This document shows, piece after piece, positions 1 to 7,017 of a stretch of DNA of 64,000 bases. Made by a program: the position numbers and the translations under genes. Each line of letters starts with the position of its first letter. The stretch's first letter is position 1. This DNA is from a bacterium (GTDB lineage: Bacteria; Campylobacterota; Campylobacteria; Campylobacterales; Sulfurimonadaceae). The stretch is taken from assembly GCA_018824305.1 (NCBI GenBank), contig JAHJGM010000009.1, positions 1-64,000 on the forward strand, in the 5' to 3' direction. The notes beneath the pieces are model-generated. The model had not been told where the DNA came from. It saw nothing but the letters and a program-made list of their open reading frames with translations, and did not search any database.

Positions 1-76
1 AACAGTACTTTCTTGTTGTCATACAATAAAATACAGCTTTGTCAGTCAGTTAAATCCTTTTCCTCTCCTCACCTAC

Positions 77-101
77 AACGTTATCTTTTAAAGATCACGT
101 T
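77..101. repeat. 25-bp imperfect palindrome upstream of the porin promoter
   Basis: The arms AACGT-T-ATCTTT and AAAGAT-C-ACGTT face each other around a single central T at 89, giving 11 matching positions and one mismatch. Neither side is followed by a T-run, so it does not read as an intrinsic terminator. Its symmetry fits a dimeric DNA-binding protein, or the 5' region of a gene lying outside the window. No gene is visible in 1-454; the rest of that stretch is AT-rich leader, promoter and riboswitch. Confidence 0.4.
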
Positions 102-206
102 ATAAATAAACAATTATATACTTTACTGGTTTCAACAGTTAATTCTTGATATATTGATTATTGTTTGCTTCATTTTATATAGAATTTAGATAAAAATTTA
201 GAGTAT

Positions 207-259
207 GGTCAAAATTTAATCATACGTATGTATTATTTATCATCTACGTCTTATATAAT
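207..259 (+). promoter_or_regulatory. Promoter of the porin gene with shared upstream box
   Basis: A TATAAT -10 hexamer lies at 254-259, followed 7 nt later by ATAAAACATGAC, which also follows the second promoter of this locus. No good -35 hexamer is present. Instead a box GGTCAAAATTTAATC (207-221) is centred at 214, exactly 40 bp upstream of the -10. The same box sits at the same distance before the second promoter (center 1841, -10 at 1881). The -10 and box are seen directly. Recognition by an activator is inference. Confidence 0.6.
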
Positions 260-287
260 CCTTGTGATAAAACATGACTTGAGCTAT

Positions 288-425
288 GAGGTTATAAAAC
301 CTTATAACACAAATAGATTTCTAGGGTTCCGGCAAGATGTTGCGACTGGACCGAGAGTTATCGACCTTAAATAAAGGTTACACGGAGGGATAAAAGCCCG
401 GGAGATTAAAAACCTCTTGCCGTGT
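288..425 (+). promoter_or_regulatory. Guanidine-I (ykkC) riboswitch upstream of porin
   Basis: The hallmark conserved blocks of the ykkC class are present in order: CTAGGGTTCCGG (321-332), a GACTGGACCGAGAG segment (344-357), ACACGGAGGGATAAAAGCCC (380-399) and GGGAGA after it. A 5' GAGGTT (288-293) can pair with AACCTC (411-416) to close P1. The downstream CCGTGT (420-425) is complementary to the aptamer ACACGG (380-385) and is followed by TTTTAAAATT, suggesting a ligand-controlled terminator. Family knowledge: ykkC subtype 1 RNAs bind guanidine and switch genes on; related subtypes bind ppGpp or PRPP. Subtype 1 is inferred from the adjoining guanidine genes. Confidence 0.92.
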
Positions 426-454
426 TTTAAAATTAATTTAGTCCAGGAGACAGT

Positions 455-1723
455 ATGAAATTAGCAAAAATGAGTTTGGCGGCAGCGCTGCTATTAGGAG
501 CAAATGTATACGCTCTAGAAAATGTAAAAGTAAACGGGAGTGCAAGCTTATTTTACGGTAGTGACGCTGTAAATACTAAAGGTGTATCAAATGCAGATAT
601 GTTTGATAAAACAGCAAGTTATGCAGATGCAGGAATTACTCTTGGTGCAACGGCTGATCTTACAACAGGTGTTTCTGCAGGTGCAACATTTCAGGGAGTT
701 TCTACTCTAGGCTTAGAGAATAATCTTGTATCTGGTGTATGGTCCGGTGCTCATACTACAACTGCTAACGGTAGCTCTTACGGTGCTCAAGTAGAAGATG
801 CATCGTTTTTCTCTGAAGCATGGATTGCTGGAACATTCGGTAAGACTATTGCAAAAGTAGGACGTCAAGCAATTGATACACCGCTTGCATTTACTGAAAC
901 ATGGAATATCACAACAAATACTTTTGAAGGGATCGTAGTCGTTAATGAAGATATTCCAGATACTCAAGTGGTCGGTGCATGGATCGGTACGTCAAATGGT
1001 ACAGGTGATGATGCAAATCTTGGTAGTAACATTGGAAATGTAACTTCAGTAAGTGGAAAGTTCAATACGTTTGTAACAGATGGTGCGTATGCAGTGGGTG
1101 TGGTCAATAACTCTTTTGCACCGTTAACGGCAAAAGCATGGTACTACGATGTAACGCGTGTTGCAAATGCATATTGGTTGCAAGCTGATCTGGATATGGA
1201 TGGTATACTTGCCGGTGCACAATATGTCAATATAAACTCTGATGCTACAGGTGCTAAAGATGATACAGCTTATGGTCTTATGTTAGGTTATTCAATGAAA
1301 GATGTAGGAACACTTAAAGTCGCATACTCTTCAGTAGATAAAGAGGGAACATTAGGCGTAGCAAACTTGGCAACACGCGGTCAATCTGCAGGTGCTGCGT
1401 CTCAACTTTATACTGAGATGTGGTGGTGGTACGGTACTGTAAGCCAAACAGGTGCCGATACGATCGCAGTTACGGCTGAGACAACGGTTTCAGAAGTTGA
1501 TCTTTTCTTAGGATACTATACTTGTGATATTGCACCGACAGGTATTACAGCCGGTACTAACAATAAGGTAGATGAAATAGCATTTACTGCAAGTAAGTCA
1601 TTTGGTCCACTAGATTCTACAGTCGCTCTTATTCATGATTCATTCGGTTATAAAGGCGGAACATCAACTGGAGATAATGAAGATCTTACTTCATTTCAAG
1701 TATATCTTACTTACAACTTCTAA
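455..1723 (+). CDS. Outer-membrane porin (Campylobacterota major porin type), guanidine-riboswitch controlled
   Basis: The 422-residue protein has a signal peptide of about 21 residues ending VYA. A glycine/aromatic beta-strand-rich body follows, with the terminal ...YLTYNF whose final Phe is the usual BAM-recognition residue of beta-barrel porins. AGGAGA at 445-450 sets the ATG at 455. It probably forms a diffusion channel in the outer membrane. It is transcribed alone, from a promoter and guanidine-I riboswitch matching those of the ABC transporter operon that follows, and ends in an intrinsic terminator. The inferred job is letting guanidinium cross the outer membrane. It could instead be a general porin induced under nitrogen stress. 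Family assignment is firm; substrate is inference. Confidence 0.85.
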   Translation: MKLAKMSLAAALLLGANVYALENVKVNGSASLFYGSDAVNTKGVSNADMFDKTASYADAGITLGATADLTTGVSAGATFQGVSTLGLENNLVSGVWSGAHTTTANGSSYGAQVEDASFFSEAWIAGTFGKTIAKVGRQAIDTPLAFTETWNITTNTFEGIVVVNEDIPDTQVVGAWIGTSNGTGDDANLGSNIGNVTSVSGKFNTFVTDGAYAVGVVNNSFAPLTAKAWYYDVTRVANAYWLQADLDMDGILAGAQYVNINSDATGAKDDTAYGLMLGYSMKDVGTLKVAYSSVDKEGTLGVANLATRGQSAGAASQLYTEMWWWYGTVSQTGADTIAVTAETTVSEVDLFLGYYTCDIAPTGITAGTNNKVDEIAFTASKSFGPLDSTVALIHDSFGYKGGTSTGDNEDLTSFQVYLTYNF

Positions 1724-1740
1724 TTCAAAAATGATAAATC

Positions 1741-1776
1741 AACTCTCTCTTCTTAGGAGAGGGAGTTTCCCTTTTT
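1741..1776 (+). terminator. Intrinsic terminator after porin gene
   Basis: AACTCTCTCTT (1741-1751) pairs with GGAGAGGGAGTT (1756-1767) over 11 positions, two of them G-U, with a CTTA loop. TTTCC and a run of five T follow. This isolates the porin as a monocistronic unit from the operon downstream. Confidence 0.75.
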
Positions 1777-1833
1777 GTTAAATCTTCTAAAAACAGTGCG
1801 TTGTTCTATTTTATATCTTTATTTTTGCAATAT

Positions 1834-1886
1834 GATTAAAATTTAATCACTATATTGTTTTTTTATGAAATCACCTCTGGTACAAT
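1834..1886 (+). promoter_or_regulatory. Promoter of the guanidine ABC/carboxylase operon with shared upstream box
   Basis: The -10 TACAAT is at 1881-1886 and ATAAAACATGAC starts 6 nt later (1893-1904), as in the porin leader. The box GATTAAAATTTAATC (1834-1848) is a perfect 7-bp inverted repeat around A1841, centred 40 bp upstream of the -10, the same spacing as at the porin promoter. There is no -35 consensus. Shared architecture suggests co-regulation above the riboswitch level. Confidence 0.6.
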
Positions 1887-1906
1887 TACAGTATAAAACA
1901 TGACAT

Positions 1907-2050
1907 GGGGTTGAAAGACCTCTAATGCAATAACAGATGACTAGGGTTCCGGCAAATATTTTTGTGTCTGGTCCGAGAGTTGTCGACCTCTTGAATAGGG
2001 GGTTACACGGAGGGATAAAAGCCCGGGAGGTTCCAAACCTCTTGCCGTGT
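1907..2050 (+). promoter_or_regulatory. Guanidine-I (ykkC) riboswitch upstream of ABC transporter operon
   Basis: It shows the same conserved blocks as the first copy: CTAGGGTTCCGG (1941-1952), TCTGGTCCGAGAG (around 1967-1979), ACACGGAGGGATAAAAGCCC (2005-2024) and GGGAGG. GGGGTT (1907-1912) can pair with AACCTC (2036-2041) as P1. The competing hairpin GAGGTT (2027-2032)/AACCTC (2036-2041), with ACACGG (2005-2010)/CCGTGT (2045-2050) outside it, resembles a terminator preceding TTTAATT. The leader is similar to but clearly diverged from the porin copy in its peripheral stems, so it is an old duplication or independent maintenance rather than a recent repeat. Confidence 0.92.
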
Positions 2051-2077
2051 TTAATTCAACCTATTCAGGAGTCTCAA

Positions 2078-3145
2078 ATGAAAAATATCTTTCAATCTAC
2101 ATCAAAACTCTTAGTTGCCGCAACATTGGTCATGGGTCTGGGCGCATCATCGCTTATGGCAGAAGTAAAAGACAAGTTTACAGTCTCTTGGACTATCTAT
2201 GTCGGTTGGATGCCATGGGATTATGCTCAGCAAAAAGGCATTGTCGATAAATGGGCTAAAAAATACGGAATCGAGATCGATCTTGTACAGGTCAATGACT
2301 ATATCGAATCTATCAACCAATATACGGCGGGTAAATTTGACGGTTGTCTTATGACAAACATGGATGCCTTGACAATTCCTGCTGCGGGTGGTGTTGACTC
2401 AACTGCACTTATTATGGGTGACTTTTCAAACGGAAACGACGGTATCATCCTTAAAGGCAAAAAGAACTTAGCCGATATCAAAGGTCAAGACGTTAATCTT
2501 GTCGAACTCTCTGTTTCACACTATCTTTTAGCACGTGGGTTAGAGAGTGTCGGTCTTAGCGAGCGTGATGTAAAAGTAGTAAACACTTCAGATGCCGACA
2601 TAGTAGCAGCATACTCTTCTAACGACGTAACTGCATTGGTTCCATGGAATCCTCAATTGAGTGAGATCATGACGAAAAAAGATGCAAATCTTGTTTTTGA
2701 TTCAAGCAAGATCCCGGGTGAAATCATCGATATGTTAGTTATTAATACTGAAATACTTAAAGACAATCCAAAACTTGCTAAAGCATTGACTGGAGCATGG
2801 TTTGAAGTAATGTCATTGATGAAAAAGGGTGATACTAAAGCTCTTACATTTATGGCTGAAGCATCAGGTACAGATCTTGCGGGTTACAAAAGCCAACTAA
2901 AGTCGACAAAGATGTTCTATGATCCAAAAGAAGCGGTAGAGTTTGCAGACAGTAGTGCACTGCCAAACACAATGAAAAAAGTGAGCGAGTTCTCATTTAA
3001 TCACGGTCTTTTAGGTGAAGGTGCACCAGATGCAGGATTTATCGGTATGGAATTTCCAAACGGTAAGAGATTTGGTGATCCAAAAAACATTAAACTTCGT
3101 TTCATTGATACTTATGTAAAGATGGCTGCTGAAGGGAAACTCTAA
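2078..3145 (+). CDS. NitT/TauT-family ABC substrate-binding protein, probable guanidine binder
   Basis: This is a 355-residue periplasmic protein with a signal peptide of about 28 residues (...GASSLMA). It is related to the group usually labelled putative urea ABC transporter substrate-binding protein. The start is ATG 2078, preceded by CAGGAG (2067-2072). An open frame extends back to 1937, but that stretch is riboswitch RNA, not protein. The mature part has the NitT/TauT look (GWMPWDYAQQKGIVDKWAKK, then IDLVQVNDYIESINQ). It is first in an operon with permease, ATPase, DUF1989 proteins and carboxylase, behind a guanidine-I riboswitch. Guanidinium as ligand is therefore inferred from context; urea or a guanidine derivative remains possible. 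Confidence 0.85.
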   Translation: MKNIFQSTSKLLVAATLVMGLGASSLMAEVKDKFTVSWTIYVGWMPWDYAQQKGIVDKWAKKYGIEIDLVQVNDYIESINQYTAGKFDGCLMTNMDALTIPAAGGVDSTALIMGDFSNGNDGIILKGKKNLADIKGQDVNLVELSVSHYLLARGLESVGLSERDVKVVNTSDADIVAAYSSNDVTALVPWNPQLSEIMTKKDANLVFDSSKIPGEIIDMLVINTEILKDNPKLAKALTGAWFEVMSLMKKGDTKALTFMAEASGTDLAGYKSQLKSTKMFYDPKEAVEFADSSALPNTMKKVSEFSFNHGLLGEGAPDAGFIGMEFPNGKRFGDPKNIKLRFIDTYVKMAAEGKL

Positions 3146-3154
3146 GGTACCCCT

Positions 3155-3979
3155 ATGAAACGATTTATGAATCTTAAGCCGTCCAAAGTCACAGCGTTTT
3201 TTTTAGGATTACTGCCGTTTATTATTGCCGGCATATTCTATATCGTTGCATCCGACCTGCGTCTTGCAGAGAACCCGAATGATAAGCTTCTGCCTTCAAT
3301 GGCAAGCTTCTCTGAGGCCATCGATAGAATGGCTTTAACACCGAGTAAGCGTACAGGTGAGATTCTATTTATAGAAGATACCTCCGCTTCACTTCATCGT
3401 CTTGGGCTCGGGATCCTCATAAGTGCTGTCTTGGCAATGCTTATCGGTATTCCTCTAGGATTTATTCCCTTTGTAAGAGCAGGTTTTTCACCGTTTGTCG
3501 CGGCTTTTTCTATGGTGCCGCCAATGGCGATACTGCCCATACTGTTCATTGTTTTTGGTATGGGTGAGATAGCAAAGGTCGCTCTTATCGTCATCGGTGT
3601 CACACCGCTTATCGTGCGTGACTTGCAGCAACGCGTGTCAGAGATCCCTGCAGAACAGTTTATCAAGGCTCAGACCTTGGGCGGTTCTTCTTGGAGCATC
3701 GTGATCCGCGTCATCTTGCCGCAGATCTTTCCTAGGCTTCTTGACTCGGTGCGTCTGACGCTTGGAACGGCATGGATATTTCTTATCTCTGCTGAAGCGA
3801 TCTCTGCGACGGAGGGGCTTGGATACCGTATCTTTTTGGTACGCCGTTATATGTCAATGGATGTTATCCTGCCGTATGTGGCATGGATCACATTCCTTGC
3901 ATTCCTGTTTGATTACCTGCTGAAAAAGCTGACTTATAAGCTTTTTCCTTGGTACAGCGCAGGAAAGGAAAACGCATGA
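3155..3979 (+). CDS. ABC transporter permease (NitT/TauT type)
   Basis: The 274-residue inner-membrane protein of the binding-protein-dependent permease family has an N-terminal helix at about residues 12-32. A periplasmic segment follows, then the core helices, with the EAA-type coupling loop around EQFIKAQTLGGSSWSIVIRV. It follows the binding protein by 9 bp and overlaps the ATPase start (ATGA). It forms the membrane channel for the substrate delivered by the protein encoded at 2078. The extended periplasmic loop between helices 1 and 2 (about residues 33-85) is longer than in minimal TauC-like permeases. Confidence 0.88.
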   Translation: MKRFMNLKPSKVTAFFLGLLPFIIAGIFYIVASDLRLAENPNDKLLPSMASFSEAIDRMALTPSKRTGEILFIEDTSASLHRLGLGILISAVLAMLIGIPLGFIPFVRAGFSPFVAAFSMVPPMAILPILFIVFGMGEIAKVALIVIGVTPLIVRDLQQRVSEIPAEQFIKAQTLGGSSWSIVIRVILPQIFPRLLDSVRLTLGTAWIFLISAEAISATEGLGYRIFLVRRYMSMDVILPYVAWITFLAFLFDYLLKKLTYKLFPWYSAGKENA

Positions 3980-4761
3980 GTCTTATAACCATAAAAAATC
4001 TCTGGAAAGAGTATGGAGACAATGTCGTCTTAGAGAGGCTGAATCTCAATATAGAAGAGGGTGAGTTTTGTACGCTTGTCGGTCCTTCAGGATGTGGCAA
4101 GACGACTTTTTTGAAGATGCTTTTAGGTCAGGAAACACCTACAAAAGGAACTTTTTTACTTGACGGTAAACCGTTTCCTGATGAGCCGAGTATTGAAAGA
4201 GGGATCGTATTTCAGCGTTACTCCGTCTTTGAACACCTGAGCGTTCTTGGAAATGTGCTGCTCTCTATGGAGTTAAAAGAGTCTAAATTTTTTGGAAGAC
4301 TTTTTGGAAAAAAGCGTAAAGAAGCAAAAGAGAAAGCGATGCAGATGCTCGAGTCTGTCGGTCTTGGCGATGCAGCTCATAAATACCCGAGTGAACTTTC
4401 AGGCGGTATGCAGCAACGTCTCTCCATCGCGCAGTCTTTGGTTATTAAGCCGAAGATACTGCTGCTTGACGAGCCCTTTGGGGCACTGGACCCGGGAATA
4501 CGAGCTGATATGCATACGCTTATTTTGGATCTCTGGAAGAGGAACAATCTGACAGTCATCATGGTCACTCATGACCTGCATGAGAGTTTCTATCTGGGAA
4601 GCCGTCTGCTTGTCTTTGATAAGGTGAGATATGACGAACAGGCACCTAACGCCTACGGTGCGCGCATTACCTATGATATTCCTGTCGGTAATGAAAAAGG
4701 GGCGATCTTGACAAAAGTAGATAAATCTAGAAAAAAGGAAACTAACAACTATGATAACTGA
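3976..4761 (+). CDS. ABC transporter ATPase (NitT/TauT type)
   Basis: The 261-residue cytoplasmic ATPase has Walker A GPSGCGKTT (residues 36-44), signature LSGGMQQR (141-148), Walker B ILLLDEPFGALD (161-172) and the switch His in VMVTHD-like IMVTHDLHE. I chose ATG 3976, which overlaps the permease stop, because AAGGAAA at 3964-3970 fits it. An upstream ATG at 3949 lies inside the permease gene. The 3' end overlaps the next gene by 11 bp. It powers uptake of the operon substrate. Confidence 0.88.
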   Translation: MSLITIKNLWKEYGDNVVLERLNLNIEEGEFCTLVGPSGCGKTTFLKMLLGQETPTKGTFLLDGKPFPDEPSIERGIVFQRYSVFEHLSVLGNVLLSMELKESKFFGRLFGKKRKEAKEKAMQMLESVGLGDAAHKYPSELSGGMQQRLSIAQSLVIKPKILLLDEPFGALDPGIRADMHTLILDLWKRNNLTVIMVTHDLHESFYLGSRLLVFDKVRYDEQAPNAYGARITYDIPVGNEKGAILTKVDKSRKKETNNYDN

Positions 4762-5488
4762 ACATAAAAATTTAAAACCCGAATCTATCGTTCTTGATGA
4801 AGTTCTTCCCGGAGGCGGAAAATGGTCGAAGATCATCAAACGCGGTCAAAAGATACGTATAAGTACAGAAGACGGGCTTGGCTCACTTTCTGCACTTTTT
4901 TACAATGCAGACAACATCGCAGAGCGTTTCAACTCTGCAGATACTGTAAAGATACAGTATAACGCATTCTTTTGCAAAGGAAAAGTACTTTATTCGGAAC
5001 TGGGACATATCCTGTTCTCGATCACTGAAGATACGACGGATGGGCTTTTTGATGCGATCGCAGGGATGAGCAATCCCCGCATTATCGAAAAGAACTTCGG
5101 AAAGGGGACTTTTAATGATATCCGTAACCGTTACTATAAAAGCGACAGAGAAAACTTTCTTGTAGAGCTTGGTAAATACGGTATGGGTAAACGCGATATC
5201 GTCCCGTGTATGAACCTGTTTAGAAAAGTAGATGTAAAAGAGGGCAGTAAGCTTGAACTCTCATCAAAACGTCCGATGCCGGGAAGTTACATAGAACTTC
5301 GCGCAGAGATGAACGTACTTTTAGTGCTTTCAAACACTCCTCACGTAATGGAGTCAGGTACGTACGATCCAGCTCCTGTCCAGTTGACTATCTATAATGC
5401 AGAACCGGTCACGGCAGATGATTTTTGTATGAACTTTACACCTCAAGCTAAACGCGGCTTTGAAAACAACGCAAGATATTTTGCATAA
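4751..5488 (+). CDS. DUF1989 protein, urea carboxylase-associated protein 1 (carboxyguanidine deiminase subunit)
   Basis: The 245-residue protein is of the DUF1989/urea carboxylase-associated family (UAAP1). Family knowledge: UAAP1 and UAAP2 together (CgdA/CgdB) form carboxyguanidine deiminase, which releases ammonia from carboxyguanidine to give allophanate. It keeps the fold motifs [11 protein letters not shown] (48-60) and FSITEDT (89-95). At the place where its partner has Cys and His residues it reads [13 protein letters not shown], without Cys or His. It may therefore be the structural or substrate-shaping subunit. It overlaps the ATPase gene by 11 bp and lies 10 bp before UAAP2. Confidence 0.85.
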   Translation: MITEHKNLKPESIVLDEVLPGGGKWSKIIKRGQKIRISTEDGLGSLSALFYNADNIAERFNSADTVKIQYNAFFCKGKVLYSELGHILFSITEDTTDGLFDAIAGMSNPRIIEKNFGKGTFNDIRNRYYKSDRENFLVELGKYGMGKRDIVPCMNLFRKVDVKEGSKLELSSKRPMPGSYIELRAEMNVLLVLSNTPHVMESGTYDPAPVQLTIYNAEPVTADDFCMNFTPQAKRGFENNARYFA

Positions 5489-5498
5489 GGAGAAGAAG

Positions 5499-6119
5499 AT
5501 GAAAAAAGATATTTCAAATGCGATCTATAATGAAAAAATAGCGGCAGGCGTGCCATGGTCTTATGTGGTAAAAAAAGGTCAGACACTTCGCATCGTCGAT
5601 CTTGAAGGATGTCAGGCCGTCGATACGCTTTTTTATAATGCAGATGATCATGAAGAGCGTTACTCGGCTACCGATACGGTAAGAGAACAGGGCAGTATCT
5701 TTGTGACTACGGGAACAAAACTGATCTCAAGTGATGACAACGTTATGATGGAGATCACTGAAGACACATGCGGTAATCACGATACTTTAGGTGGTCACTG
5801 TAGTGCAGAGAGCAATACGGTACGTTTTGGTCATGACAAAAAATATATGCACAGCTGCAGGGACAACTACCTTTATGAGATAGGCGAGTTGGAGATGGAT
5901 CCGCGTGATCTTACAAACAACATTAACTTCTTTATGAACGTTCCGGTAGAGGAAAACGGTCACTTGGCGATCGTAGACGGCATCTCCAAACCGGGTGATT
6001 ATGTAGAGATGAAGGCAGAGATGGACACGCTGGTACTGGTATCAAACTGTCCGCAGCTGAACAATCCATGTAATGCATACAATCCTACACCGATACAGAT
6101 GATCGTCTGGGATGCATAA
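5499..6119 (+). CDS. DUF1989 protein, urea carboxylase-associated protein 2 (carboxyguanidine deiminase subunit)
   Basis: The 206-residue DUF1989 protein (UAAP2) starts at ATG 5499 behind AAGGAGAAG (5487-5495); an upstream in-frame ATG at 5460 lies inside UAAP1. It carries [18 protein letters not shown] (43-60) and the Cys/His cluster [14 protein letters not shown], with C91, H94, H100 and C101, plus C120. This cluster is the probable metal/catalytic site of the deiminase. UAAP1 lacks it, which supports an obligate heteromer with one competent subunit. Reaction: carboxyguanidine + water to allophanate + ammonia. Assignment by family and by the adjoining carboxylase and allophanate hydrolase is strong. 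Confidence 0.87.
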   Translation: MKKDISNAIYNEKIAAGVPWSYVVKKGQTLRIVDLEGCQAVDTLFYNADDHEERYSATDTVREQGSIFVTTGTKLISSDDNVMMEITEDTCGNHDTLGGHCSAESNTVRFGHDKKYMHSCRDNYLYEIGELEMDPRDLTNNINFFMNVPVEENGHLAIVDGISKPGDYVEMKAEMDTLVLVSNCPQLNNPCNAYNPTPIQMIVWDA

Positions 6120-6140
6120 CCCTTTATAAAAAGAGCAGAG

Positions 6141-6923
6141 ATGACACAAGTAAAAAAGTTCTGGCCTATCTTGACAGGGACCCATCGTTACGAGAAGACG
6201 CTTTCAACCCGCGGTCACGGTAAAGGTGTCATCATAGATGCACCGATACTGGCGTATCTCATAGAGACGAAAAACGGACGCATCCTTTATGACGTGGGGT
6301 GTGACTATAACAAGATTTCAGATGAGAAAAAACGAAAAGCCTTCTATGAACATGAGGGATTTCCTTTCGGACCGCCTCAGATGAGTGAAGAGCAGCGCCT
6401 GCCAAACAGACTTGCCGAGCTTGGTCTTTTAAAAGAGGATGTGGATGTGGTCTTTTGCGGTCATCTGCATTTTGATCATGCGGGCGGAGTCTGCGAGATG
6501 TGTCATGCAGAGGTGCATGTGCATAAAAAAGAGCTTGAAGCAGCTTTGGTCTTGGCAGATGAAGCGTATTTCGCAGAGGATCTGGACTGTCCGATCAACT
6601 GGAGGGTCTATGACAAAGAGTATGACCTTATCTCCGGAGTCCGCGCGATAGAAACGCCGGGTCACACTGCGGGACATATGTCGATGCTCATAGAACTGCC
6701 AAAAGGAAAACCGATCCTGCTTGCAGGTGATGCCGCAGACCTGAGCGAGAACCTTGAAAAAGAGATAGCACCGGGACTCTGCTGGCAGGATAATGAAGCT
6801 ATGGCTCTGAAAAGTATCCGTAAGTTAAAAGATCTTGCACGCCGTACAGGCGCAGAGATCTGGCCAAACCATGATATGAAATATTTTGAGTCAAAAAACT
6901 GTTTTCCGCGGTTTTTCTCTTAA
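6141..6923 (+). CDS. Metallo-beta-lactamase-fold hydrolase (AHL-lactonase-like) in guanidine operon
   Basis: The 260-residue cytoplasmic protein has a complete dinuclear zinc site: HLHFDH with H108, H110, D112 and H113, then H175 (TPGHTAGH), D197 (AGDAAD) and H244 (PNHD). The layout resembles the N-acyl homoserine lactonase/glyoxalase II-like branch. It lies 21 bp after UAAP2 and just before the internal guanidine-II riboswitch. It has no established role in the guanidine pathway. Plausible roles are hydrolysis of a cyclic or dead-end carboxylation product, or processing of a larger guanidino compound, but neither is shown by sequence. Fold confident, substrate unknown. Confidence 0.75.
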   Translation: MTQVKKFWPILTGTHRYEKTLSTRGHGKGVIIDAPILAYLIETKNGRILYDVGCDYNKISDEKKRKAFYEHEGFPFGPPQMSEEQRLPNRLAELGLLKEDVDVVFCGHLHFDHAGGVCEMCHAEVHVHKKELEAALVLADEAYFAEDLDCPINWRVYDKEYDLISGVRAIETPGHTAGHMSMLIELPKGKPILLAGDAADLSENLEKEIAPGLCWQDNEAMALKSIRKLKDLARRTGAEIWPNHDMKYFESKNCFPRFFS

Positions 6924-6939
6924 GGTCTGAGAACACCTA

Positions 6940-7011
6940 ATCTTCTCCTTCTCTCAAGACGACTTGTGAGATGTAAATAACCGGGACGGCCCGCAAACAT
7001 AATTCTAAGGA
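6940..7011 (+). promoter_or_regulatory. Guanidine-II (mini-ykkC) riboswitch before carboxylase gene
   Basis: Two hairpins each end in an ACGR tetraloop closed by G-C, the signature of this class. P1 is CUC-U-CAAG(ACGA)CUUG-U-GAG (6951-6970) with one U-U mismatch. P2 is CGGG(ACGG)CCCG (6982-6993). They are 11 nt apart, and the AAGGA Shine-Dalgarno (7007-7011) follows 13 nt later. TCCTT (6946-6950) upstream of P1 is exactly complementary to AAGGA, and ATCTT (6940-6944) to AAGAT (7015-7019) over the start codon. Ligand-free mRNA could thus mask the translation start. The loops and complementarity are seen directly; guanidine binding follows from the known class. Confidence 0.85.
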
Positions 7012-7017
7012 TATAAG

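Noticed and set aside
1937-2077. Open frame extending the substrate-binding protein 47 codons upstream
   Set aside because: The extension translates the guanidine-I riboswitch itself; the signal peptide and ribosome site place the start at 2078.
4399-4839. 146-codon open frame opposite the ABC ATPase and UAAP1
   Set aside because: It spans two real overlapping genes on the other strand and has no recognisable features.
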